From NCBI GenBank assembly GCA_007119345.1, contig SKPV01000012.1, positions 1 through 30,226 on the forward strand: a stretch of DNA of 30,226 nucleotides. Reading direction: 5' to 3'. The translations under genes were made by a program, and so were the position numbers. Under the pieces are notes generated by a model. That model made no database searches, was not told the origin of the DNA, and worked only from the letters and a program-made list of their open reading frames with translations. Positions within the stretch are counted from its first letter, which is position 1, and the number at the start of each line of letters is the position of its first letter. This DNA is from Halovivax sp. (GTDB lineage: Archaea > Halobacteriota > Halobacteria > Halobacteriales > Natrialbaceae). Shown here in pieces: positions 23,433 through 30,226 of the stretch.

Positions 23433-24650
23433 TTACTCGGCCAGCCGCTGGCGGATCAGCTCCTCGAGATCCTCGCGGAACTCGTCGACGGCGATCTCCT
23501 CGAGGACGGGCACGAAGAACCCCTCGACGAGCATGTCGGTGGCCTGCTTCTCCGGGATGCCCCGGGAGGCCATGTACAGCAGCTCCTCGGCGTCGACCTG
23601 GCCGACGGTCGCCGAGTGGCTCGCCTCCGTGTCGTGGTTGTTGATGATGAGCTTCGGACTCGCGTCGGCTTCGGACTCGTCCGAGAGCATCAGCGTGTTC
23701 TCGCGCTGGTACGAGCTCGTGTCCCAGGCGTCCCGGCCGACGTCCTGGACGCCCTCGTAGACCGATCGCGCTTCGTCGTCGAGAGCTCCGCGAGTGACGA
23801 GATCGGCCGTCGTGTGCTCGTTCCGGTGCCAGACGCGGGAGTTGACGTCGAAGTGCTGGTCCTCGTGTCCGAAGAAGGCGCCGACGATCTGGCTCTCCGA
23901 GCCGCTCCCGTTGAGCTCCGTCTCGACGGCGGACTTCGTCAGGCGGGAGCCGATGTTGCCTTCGATCCAGTTGATCGTGCCGTAGGTGTCGGCGTCGCCG
24001 CGCTTGAGGGTGTAGTTGTACGTGTTCTCGTCGAGGTTCTGCAGCCAGCCGTACTGGACGTTGGCGTTCTCGCCGGCGACGACCTCGACGATGGCGCTGT
24101 AGTAGCGGTCGTCCTCGTCGGATTCGCCGCTGTACTGGCGCTCCAGGATCGTCACCGAGGACGACTCCTCGGCCACGACGAGCGTGTAGTTGAACAGCGA
24201 CCGGGAGTTCATCTCGGTGCGGATCTTCACGTCCTCGGCGGCGACCCCTTCCGGAACGTAGACGAAGGTCCCGGAGGAAAACAGCGCCGTGGAGAGGGCC
24301 GTGAGGTAGTTCTCCGTGGGGTCGACGACGGTGCCGAAGTGTTCGCGGACGATCTCCGCGTACTCGTCGTCGGCGACGGCTTCCGCGATCGAGGTGACGA
24401 CCACGTCGTCGGCGCCGACCAGCTCTTTCTCCTCGGCGGCGTTCAGCGGATCGACGAGCTCGTCGAAGTCGAGCGCGTAGAGGTTCGTCCAGTCGCGCCC
24501 GGGCGTCCGAATGACGTCCGGCATCTCGAGCTCGGAGAGGGCCTCGAGGGCGTCGAGGCGCGTCTCGAGGAGCCACTCGGGCTCGTCTAGGTCGGCGCTG
24601 ATCTGGCGTACCTGGTCGTCGGTGAGGTTTGCGTGTACCTGCGTGCTCAT
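23433..24650 (-). CDS. sufD: Fe-S cluster assembly protein SufD
   Basis: A 405-residue component of the SufBCD scaffold, which builds Fe-S clusters in the cytoplasm. N-terminal helices (1-60) contain the DEPEWLLETRLDALEAL motif shared by SufB and SufD. The central beta-helix (115-340) includes SSGTFVYVPEGV and SVTILERQYSGE. The C-terminal SufBC-contact part has IINNHDTEASHSATVGQVDAEELLYMASRGIPEKQATDMLVEGF. The conserved His of the ASHSATVGQ motif matches the SufD position thought to bind the nascent cluster. It is the last gene of sufC-sufB-sufD, 14 bases after sufB, probably cotranscribed. Confidence 0.95.
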   Translation of the reverse strand: MSTQVHANLTDDQVRQISADLDEPEWLLETRLDALEALSELEMPDVIRTPGRDWTNLYALDFDELVDPLNAAEEKELVGADDVVVTSIAEAVADDEYAEIVREHFGTVVDPTENYLTALSTALFSSGTFVYVPEGVAAEDVKIRTEMNSRSLFNYTLVVAEESSSVTILERQYSGESDEDDRYYSAIVEVVAGENANVQYGWLQNLDENTYNYTLKRGDADTYGTINWIEGNIGSRLTKSAVETELNGSGSESQIVGAFFGHEDQHFDVNSRVWHRNEHTTADLVTRGALDDEARSVYEGVQDVGRDAWDTSSYQRENTLMLSDESEADASPKLIINNHDTEASHSATVGQVDAEELLYMASRGIPEKQATDMLVEGFFVPVLEEIAVDEFREDLEELIRQRLAE

Positions 24651-24664
24651 GTCTGATCCCGGGG

Positions 24665-26095
24665 TTACCCGAGGCTTCCCTCCATCTCGAGCTCGATGAG
24701 TCGGTTGAGCTCGACCGCGTACTCAATCGGCAGTTCCTCCGTGATCGGCTCGATGAAGCCGGCGACGATCATCTTCTTGGCGTCGTCGTCGTCCAGTCCC
24801 CGCGACTGGAGGTAGAAGATGTCCTCGTCGCCGATCTTGCCGACCGTGGCCTCGTGGGCGACGTCGACCTTCGACTCCTCGATCTCCATGTACGGCATGG
24901 TGTCCGAGGTCGACTCGTTGTCGAACATCAGCGCGTCACACTCGACGGCCGTGCTCGAGTTCTCGGCGCCGTCGGCGATGTGGACGAGGCCGCGGTAGTT
25001 GGTGCGGCCGCCGTCCTTCGAGATCGACTTGGACTCGATCGTCGACTTCGTGTCGGGCGCGTTGTGGTAGACCTTCGCGCCGGTGTCGATGTCCTGGCCC
25101 TCGCCGGCGAACGCGATGGTGATGTGGGTGTCCGTCGCGCCGCGGCCCTTGAGGATCGAGCACGGGTAGAGCATGGTCGCCTTCGATCCCATGCTGCCCG
25201 AAACCCACTCCATCGTGCCGTTCTCTTCGACGATCGCGCGCTTGGTGTTCAGGTTGTAGGTGTTGCGCGACCAGTTCTGGACCGTCGAGTACTGGACGTG
25301 GGCGTCCTCCTTCACGAAGACTTCGACGCCCCCGCTGTGGAGGTTGAACGCCGAGTACTTCGGCGCCGAACAGCCTTCGATGTAGTGGACCTCCGAGCCT
25401 CGTTCCGCGATGATGAGCGTGTGCTCGAACTGGCCCATCCCCTCGGAGTTCATCCGGAAGTACGCCTGGACGGGCATCTCGACCGTCACGTCCTCGGGGA
25501 CGTAGACGAACGAGCCGCCGGACCAGACCGCGCCGTGGAGCGCCGCGAACTTGTTGTCGCTCGGCGGGACGCACGTCGTCATGAAGTACTCCTTGACGAT
25601 TTCGGGGTGGTCCTGGACCGCCTGGTCCAGGTTCTTGAAGATGACCCCCTTCTCCTCCCACTGGTCTTGCATGTTCTGGTAGACGATCTCGGACTCGTAC
25701 TGCGCGCCGACGCCCGAGAGCGCCTTCTTCTCGGCTTCGGGAATGCCGAGCTTGTCGAACGTGTCCTTGATCTCCTCGGGGAGGTTCTCCCAGTCGTCGG
25801 TCCCCTCGCGAGCCTCGACGTCCGGGCGAATGTAGGGGACGATCTCGTCGACGTCGACCTCGGAGAGGTCCGGCTGTCCGGGCCAGTCGGTCGGCATCGG
25901 CATCTCCTGGAACAGCCGCAGCGCCCGGAGACGCCGTTCGAGCATCCACTCGGGCTCGTTCTTGTCCTCCGAGATGAGCCGAATCGTCTCTTCGTTGAGA
26001 CCCTTCTCCGCGGCGAGCGCCGCCTTGTGTTCGTTCTTGAACGCGAAGCGCTCCTCGGTGTCGGTCTCTTGTAGGTGGTCTTGTTCTGAGCTCAT
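24665..26095 (-). CDS. sufB: Fe-S cluster assembly scaffold SufB
   Basis: A 476-residue scaffold subunit that with SufC and SufD assembles Fe-S clusters. The family pattern is clear throughout: EPEWMLERRLRALRLFQ (48-64), CVPPSDNKFAALHGAVWSGGSFVYVPE (175-201), EGCSAPKYS (240-248), SKATMLYPCSILKGRGA (304-320) and ECDALMFDN (385-393). Cys386 corresponds to the catalytic Cys (Cys405 in the E. coli protein) and Glu415 lies in the conserved HEATVGK motif. The C-terminal SRGLDDDDAKKMIVAGFIEPITEELP contacts SufC. The second gene of the operon, 61 bases after sufC; that gap holds a near-palindrome. Confidence 0.97.
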   Translation of the reverse strand: MSSEQDHLQETDTEERFAFKNEHKAALAAEKGLNEETIRLISEDKNEPEWMLERRLRALRLFQEMPMPTDWPGQPDLSEVDVDEIVPYIRPDVEAREGTDDWENLPEEIKDTFDKLGIPEAEKKALSGVGAQYESEIVYQNMQDQWEEKGVIFKNLDQAVQDHPEIVKEYFMTTCVPPSDNKFAALHGAVWSGGSFVYVPEDVTVEMPVQAYFRMNSEGMGQFEHTLIIAERGSEVHYIEGCSAPKYSAFNLHSGGVEVFVKEDAHVQYSTVQNWSRNTYNLNTKRAIVEENGTMEWVSGSMGSKATMLYPCSILKGRGATDTHITIAFAGEGQDIDTGAKVYHNAPDTKSTIESKSISKDGGRTNYRGLVHIADGAENSSTAVECDALMFDNESTSDTMPYMEIEESKVDVAHEATVGKIGDEDIFYLQSRGLDDDDAKKMIVAGFIEPITEELPIEYAVELNRLIELEMEGSLG

Positions 26096-26137
26096 GGTGT
26101 GTGTTGGGTGTAGGTTACGGCTCTAGCGTTAAGACGG

Positions 26138-26151
26138 TTTGTCTAGTCAAA
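26138..26151. promoter_or_regulatory. Near-palindrome before sufB resembling the suf operon site
   Basis: TTTGTCTAGTCAAA is an inverted repeat with one mismatched pair. It lies 43-56 bases upstream of the sufB start. It shares its TTGTC half with the perfect palindrome before sufC. It may be a second binding site of the same regulator or an internal promoter element; evidence is only this similarity. Confidence 0.35.
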
Positions 26152-26156
26152 TTCGG

Positions 26157-27068
26157 TTACGCCGTCTCGTACACTTCCTCGCGGACCCAGTCGTAGCCCT
26201 TCTCCTCTAACTTCTCGGCCAGTTCCGGCCCGCCGCTCATGGCGATCTCGCCGTCGAGCATGACGTGGACGCGGTCGGGCTCGACGTAGTCGAGGATCCG
26301 CTGGTAGTGGGTGATCTGGAGGATGCCGGTGCCCTGGGTGTCGCGCAGCGCGTTGATGCCGTCGGAGACGTCCTGCAGGCGGTCGATGTCGAGCCCCGAG
26401 TCGATCTCGTCGAGGACGGCGACCGAGGGCTCGAGCACGGCGGCCTGGAGGACCTCGTTTTGCTTCTTTTCGCCGCCGGAGAAGCCGGCGTTGAGGTATC
26501 GGCGGGCGAACTTCTCGTCCATGTCCAGCTGCTCCATCTTCTCCTGGAGGAGCTGCTGGAACTCGGCGACGCCGACTTCGCCCTCGTCCGCGGGACCCTC
26601 CATCGGCGAGGTTTCGTAGCCGACGTCGTCGTCGGCGTCGTCGGCGTCCTCGTCCTCGTCCTCGAAGAGCTCTTCGCGCTCGTCGAGCTTGGCGTTTAGG
26701 GCCGTCCGAAGGAAGTTCGACATCGTGACGCCTTCGATCTCGGCCGGGTACTGGAAGCCGAGGAAGATGCCGAGCGCGGCGCGCTCGTTCGGCTCCAGCT
26801 CGAGGACGTCCCAGGTCCGCTTGTCCTCGGGAATCTCGAAGTCCTCGCCGAACTCGTCCTCGTCGAGGTGGATCAGTACCTCTCCCTCGGTGACCTCGTA
26901 GGCCGGGTGGCCCGCGATGATCTTCGCCGTCGTGGACTTGCCGCTCCCGTTGGGCCCCATCAGCGCGTGGATCTCGCCGGATTCGACCTCGAGGTCGACC
27001 CCCCGGAGGATCTTCTCACCGCCGTCAGCGACCGCCGCGTGCAGGTTGTTGAGTTCCAGTCGTGCCAT
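26157..27068 (-). CDS. sufC: Fe-S cluster assembly ATPase SufC
   Basis: A 303-residue ABC-type ATPase that drives conformational change of SufBD. Motifs: Walker A GPNGSGKST (38-46), Q-loop in FLGFQYPAEIEGV (102-114), signature FSGGEKK (196-202), Walker B VAVLDEIDSGLD (217-228) and H-loop His254 (QITHYQRIL). It is about 50 residues longer than bacterial SufC; the extra is a very acidic insertion at about 134-166 (EDEDEDADDADDDV) in the helical subdomain, with another acidic stretch at 69-85, both consistent with a halophilic SufC. It is the first gene of the operon; the upstream gap to polB holds a perfect palindrome. Confidence 0.97.
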   Translation of the reverse strand: MARLELNNLHAAVADGGEKILRGVDLEVESGEIHALMGPNGSGKSTTAKIIAGHPAYEVTEGEVLIHLDEDEFGEDFEIPEDKRTWDVLELEPNERAALGIFLGFQYPAEIEGVTMSNFLRTALNAKLDEREELFEDEDEDADDADDDVGYETSPMEGPADEGEVGVAEFQQLLQEKMEQLDMDEKFARRYLNAGFSGGEKKQNEVLQAAVLEPSVAVLDEIDSGLDIDRLQDVSDGINALRDTQGTGILQITHYQRILDYVEPDRVHVMLDGEIAMSGGPELAEKLEEKGYDWVREEVYETA

Positions 27069-27132
27069 ATGTCTCGTCGTCTAGAGGGTGGCCCGTGCGA
27101 CCCATAATGGTTTCGTATTCTGGCCACCACGG

Positions 27133-27146
27133 TTGTCGATCGACAA
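27133..27146. promoter_or_regulatory. Perfect 14-bp palindrome upstream of the suf operon
   Basis: TTGTCGATCGACAA is self-complementary. It sits 65-78 bases upstream of the sufC ATG (27068), next to an AT-rich stretch (27147-27156) that could be the TATA region for leftward transcription, so it may overlap the transcription start. It is a plausible operator for an iron- or redox-responsive regulator. A CCCCG/CGGGG inverted repeat at 27194-27210, closer to the polB stop, may be the polB terminator. Confidence 0.5.
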
Positions 27147-27233
27147 AAATTATTTTCCGTTCGAGCATCGCCGAGCGGGGGGTGAGCGTAATACCCCGCC
27201 CGATCCGGGGTCGATATCTCGCCCGGCCCCGTC

Positions 27234-29954
27234 TCAGAAGAAGCTGTCCAGGCCGGTCTGCTCCTGCCCGCTCTTGACCTCCTCCCACGAGATGTCGAGC
27301 GCCTCGAGGATGCGCTCGATCGGTCCCTGGAGCGTCTTCTCGAGCATCTTCTCGTAGTGGATCTCGAACTCCGCTGGAATCTGGTCCTCGTACTCGAAGC
27401 AGACGACGTCCTGGTTGCGCTTGAATTCCTCGTAGATGGCGTTGTCGGCCGGATCGAGCCCTTCCGTGGATTCGACGCGCTGGAAGAAGTCGTCGTGGAC
27501 CCGATCGAGGTAGACGCGCTTTGGCTTGCTGCCGCGCTGGAAATTGGTGCCCAGCAGCAGGTTTGCGTACTTCGCACCCCGCACGTGCGCGGTATCCGTC
27601 TCGTATTCGGTGAGACGCTTTCCGATGCCGCCGGGGATGGCGATCTCGTCGAGCGAGACCTCCCCCGCGAGGAACTCCTCGATGATCCCGTGGACGTACT
27701 CCTCGACGGCTTCGACGTCGCCCTCGCGGACGATCATCTCGATCACGCGGTGCTGGACCTCCTTGGTGATCTGGGCGATGTCCGAGCGCTGGTACTCGAA
27801 GCCGGTGATGTCGATGTCGTCGACGTCCTTGCCCTCCTTCCAGACGATGTGGCCGGCGTAGCGTTTCTTCTTGCCCGCCTGGAAGAACCGCCGGTAGAGC
27901 TTTTCGAACTCGATCTGGAAGCGGTGCTCGTCGGCGTTCAATTCCTCGCGCGCAAAGTCGTCGTAGCGGTCGTTGATGTACTCCTCGATCTCGAAGGACT
28001 GCTCGATGGCCTCCGCCGCCGAGACCTCGGGACCGAGCTCGAGCATGACCGAGTCCGTGTCGCCGTATGCCACGGTGTGGTCCAGCTCGGTCGCCGCGGT
28101 CTCGGTGAACTCGATGACTTCCCGGCCCGTGGCGGTGATCGCGGCGGCCGCCTCCTTGTCGTACAGTCGGAATCGCTCCCAGCCGGAGACGCCGTACAGC
28201 GAGTTCATGATCACCTTCACCGCCCCCTGCTGGCGGTCGAACTGCTCGTACTCGGGGGTGCCCGGCTCGTACTCGTTCCGGCGGGATTTCTTCTCCTCGC
28301 GTGCGGCGAGCAACTCGGTGATCATCTCCCGCATGACGCCGTCGGGTTCGGCCCGGAAGTGCGTCCCCGACGGCGCGACGTGCGTCTCGCCGTCGTACTC
28401 GTCCGGATCGACCCTGGTTTCGGGCGACGCGTTGATCGTCACCATGCACATCGGGTACAGGCTCTTCAGGTCGAGCACCGTCACGTTCTCGCGGACGCCC
28501 GTGATCGGATCGAAGACCGCCCCGCCCTCGTACTCGTCGCCGGCTTCCTGCTGGCCCTTCGAGGGGAGCGCCCACCGGTCGTTGGCTTTGTGGAGGACGT
28601 ACATGTCGACGGCGTCGCCAGGGGTCGGCGCGTCCTCCAGCTTGCACCCGACGAAGGTCGCCATCTCCCGCCAGAACGCGATCAGTTGCTGCTGGCGGTC
28701 GAGCTCGACGCAGAGTTCGACGTCCCGGAGGTTGTACTCGAGCAACCGGGTTGGATCGTCCTCCCAGAGGTCGCCGATCTTGCCCGGGTAGCGCTCCTTT
28801 CCGACGCCGAGTTCGGCCTCGCCGACGGCGTCGAGTCGGTAGGAGTCGAGCTCCGTGAAGACGCGGCGCTGATAGGCGTAGAGCAGGTCGAAGACGACCC
28901 GGCCTTTCACGTCCGGTCCGCCCCAACCGCTCCGCCAGACCTCCCCCACGCGCGACAGCCTGTCGGGATTCAGATCGTAGTCGTGGTGGGGGCCGTCGAC
29001 CTCCTCGAGGCGGTCGAGGAAGTACGGCGCGTCGAAGTCCTCGAAGTTCCAGCCCGTCATCACGTCCGGGTCAGTCTCGTCGACGTAGTCCACGAACGCC
29101 TCGAGCATCGCGCCCTCCTCCTCGTAGGTACGGACCTCGTGGCCGATCTCGCCCTCGATCGGCTCGTATCCGTCGAGATCGGTGGGAATCTCCCCGTCCC
29201 CGACCGGCGCCTCGTACAGCCAGAGGATGTACTCGTCGCGGTAGGAGTCGTGGCTCGCCAGGCAGATGATCGGTTCTTCACCGTCTTCCGGAAAGCCGGA
29301 GCGGTCGTCCACCTCGATGTCGAAGGTGCACACCCGCGGACGAGCGTCGACGTCGACGGCCGTCACCTCGTCGTGTGGGACGATCAGCGAGTCGTCTTCG
29401 CCCCGTCGCTCGGGGACTCGAATCCCGCTGCGGACGTCCTTGTCGATGAGAAATCGGTTCGGGAACAGGATGTCCGCCTCGTAGTGATCGAACTCGTCTC
29501 TGATTTGTCCGACGTCGCGGGGCGTCTGCCCGTGGATTCTGGTCAACCGTTCGCCACGGATACTCTCGTAGGGCTCGTCGTTCTCGTCGGTCTCCTCCCA
29601 GCCGGTGATCCGTTCGTATCCGGACAGTCGCTCGTCCGAGACGGCGGACGACGGCGCGTAGAAGTACGGGCGAAAGCCGACCACCTGGACGTGTTCCAGC
29701 TCGCCGTCTGCCGTCCGGCCGAAGACGTGGACCACGGGGCGCTCCTCGTCGCCGCGGCCGGCGATCGTGTAGTCGACTTGCATCACCGCCAGATCGAGCT
29801 CGCCGTCGGCCGCCGGGAGCGTCTCCCGCGTCGGGTCGACGAGTTCGGCGGCCGTTCCGCCCCCGTTGCCCGCGACGTGGGCGGCCTCCTCGGCCGGCCG
29901 TGGATCGGAATCGGCGCCGAAGTCCTCGAGGGCCTGCTGGGCCTCCTCGGTCAT
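27234..29954 (-). CDS. polB: Family-B DNA polymerase I (replicative, with proofreading)
   Basis: A 906-residue replicative DNA polymerase. Exonuclease motifs: ExoI FDIEV (Asp212, Glu214), ExoII NFEDFD (303-308), ExoIII YNLRD (407-411). Polymerase motifs: A DLKSLYP (495-501), B KVIMNSLYGVSG (580-591), C YGDTDS (630-635); all key Asp residues are present. The C-terminus ends in the PIP-box-like QTGLDSFF (899-906), which binds the PCNA clamp. There is no intein at the usual sites of motifs A, B or C, unlike many haloarchaeal polB genes. The start 29954 follows a TTTATA box by 27 bases, supporting it over the ATG at 29990. It lies upstream of the suf operon on the same strand but as a separate unit. 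Confidence 0.97.
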   Translation of the reverse strand: MTEEAQQALEDFGADSDPRPAEEAAHVAGNGGGTAAELVDPTRETLPAADGELDLAVMQVDYTIAGRGDEERPVVHVFGRTADGELEHVQVVGFRPYFYAPSSAVSDERLSGYERITGWEETDENDEPYESIRGERLTRIHGQTPRDVGQIRDEFDHYEADILFPNRFLIDKDVRSGIRVPERRGEDDSLIVPHDEVTAVDVDARPRVCTFDIEVDDRSGFPEDGEEPIICLASHDSYRDEYILWLYEAPVGDGEIPTDLDGYEPIEGEIGHEVRTYEEEGAMLEAFVDYVDETDPDVMTGWNFEDFDAPYFLDRLEEVDGPHHDYDLNPDRLSRVGEVWRSGWGGPDVKGRVVFDLLYAYQRRVFTELDSYRLDAVGEAELGVGKERYPGKIGDLWEDDPTRLLEYNLRDVELCVELDRQQQLIAFWREMATFVGCKLEDAPTPGDAVDMYVLHKANDRWALPSKGQQEAGDEYEGGAVFDPITGVRENVTVLDLKSLYPMCMVTINASPETRVDPDEYDGETHVAPSGTHFRAEPDGVMREMITELLAAREEKKSRRNEYEPGTPEYEQFDRQQGAVKVIMNSLYGVSGWERFRLYDKEAAAAITATGREVIEFTETAATELDHTVAYGDTDSVMLELGPEVSAAEAIEQSFEIEEYINDRYDDFAREELNADEHRFQIEFEKLYRRFFQAGKKKRYAGHIVWKEGKDVDDIDITGFEYQRSDIAQITKEVQHRVIEMIVREGDVEAVEEYVHGIIEEFLAGEVSLDEIAIPGGIGKRLTEYETDTAHVRGAKYANLLLGTNFQRGSKPKRVYLDRVHDDFFQRVESTEGLDPADNAIYEEFKRNQDVVCFEYEDQIPAEFEIHYEKMLEKTLQGPIERILEALDISWEEVKSGQEQTGLDSFF

Positions 29955-29958
29955 GGTA

Positions 29959-29985
29959 ACGGGATTGGCAGTCCCGTCGTATAAA
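29959..29985 (-). promoter_or_regulatory. polB promoter: TATA box and overlapping inverted repeat
   Basis: TTTATA (29980-29985, minus strand) lies 26-31 bases upstream of the polB ATG at 29954. Between it and the start codon, ACGGGA (29959-29964) and TCCCGT (29972-29977) form a 6-bp inverted repeat with a 7-base loop, exactly over the expected leaderless transcription start. It could be an operator or a 5' hairpin. Confidence 0.6.
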
Positions 29986-30135
29986 CCCAATCAATCGCCC
30001 AGTCGGGTCCGTTCGGCGATCGTCGACCCGCGACGGAAGGCTCGATCGATTGTTCGCGGCGTGAGGCCCGATCGACGATCGGAACAGCGACGCTCGAACG
30101 ACGATGCCACCGCACCGATCGTCCACCGACCCCGA

Positions 30136-30226
30136 ATCGACGACCGGTCGCCCCGGCGAACGCGATCAGTCGAAGACCGCGACTGATCGACGACCGGTCG
30201 CCCCGACGACCGCGACTGATCGACGA
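30136..30226. repeat. Direct repeat array and 10-bp hairpin at the window edge
   Basis: A 20-base segment starting at 30136 recurs, unchanged in its first 20 bases, at 30186, and begins again at 30219 at the window edge. Inside the array, CGATCAGTCG (30163-30172) and CGACTGATCG (30180-30189) form a perfect 10-bp stem with a 7-base loop; the right arm recurs at 30213-30222. It lies upstream of polB (29955-30135 show no gene). The array continues beyond the window, so its extent and purpose are unknown. Confidence 0.8.

Noticed and set aside
24629..26074. A 481-codon open frame opposite sufB
   Set aside because: Same strand-mirror artefact; Arg/Val/Leu/Asp-rich without domains, and sufB is unmistakable.
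27357..29984. An 875-codon open frame on the plus strand opposite polB
   Set aside because: Antisense mirror of a GC-rich, acidic gene; composition is a complement artefact, with no motif, while polB motifs are intact on the minus strand.

Overview
The window is chromosomal DNA of a halophilic archaeon (class Halobacteria). The evidence is uniformly high G+C, very acidic proteins (Asp/Glu-rich, low Lys), many genes that look leaderless (a TTTAAG/TTTATA-type box about 27-31 bases before the ATG or GTG), and marker genes typical of the group: the archaeal GTP cyclohydrolase MptA, a TrmB-family regulator, a B-family DNA polymerase with a C-terminal PIP box, a Tat/lipobox substrate-binding protein, and a tRNA-Gln(TTG). 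I cannot name the genus from sequence alone.

Layout. 1-2.9 kb (+): a thioredoxin-like DUF255 protein and a TrmB-family regulator, each followed by a short tandem DNA repeat. 2.9-8.05 kb (-): mptA, and upstream of it a 1375-residue protein combining a winged-helix DNA-binding domain, a FilR1-like sensor region, a P-loop STAND-type ATPase and about a dozen 40-residue TPRs. A palindrome-containing intergenic region separates it from a divergent small unknown gene (8189). 8.8-11 kb: an M24 aminopeptidase whose start lies next to a perfect 18-bp palindrome, and an AHL-lactonase-like metallo-beta-lactamase. 11.1-13.8 kb (-): a phosphonate/phosphate-type ABC importer (phnD-phnC-phnE) with a divergent P-loop kinase. 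14.6-16.7 kb: an SAMHD1/dNTPase-like HD hydrolase and an inositol-monophosphatase-family enzyme.

16.7-17.0 kb (-): tRNA-Gln(TTG), followed by two extra copies of its last 24 bases at about 100-bp spacing, each with a hairpin. 17.3-18.5 kb: a two-TM small protein, then a ferritin-like protein/DtxR-family regulator pair in which the DtxR metal site is altered and replaced by a Cys cluster. 18.7-21 kb (+): an APC amino-acid permease with a tandem-domain universal stress protein. 21-23.2 kb (-): two tandem paralogues (predicted RHH N-terminus, disordered middle, conserved C-terminal domain) that share the same promoter box at the same offset. 23.4-27.1 kb (-): the sufC-sufB-sufD Fe-S assembly operon, preceded by a perfect 14-bp palindrome. 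27.2-30 kb (-): an intein-free family-B DNA polymerase. The window ends in a repeat/hairpin array that runs past the edge.

Most of the window is core metabolism: Fe-S assembly, replication, pterin biosynthesis and transport. There is no integrase, transposase, CRISPR array or rRNA. The least explained parts are the giant HTH-sensor-ATPase-TPR regulator with its divergent partner, the tRNA-Gln 3'-end array, the Cys-cluster DtxR/ferritin pair, and the twin RHH-type proteins.
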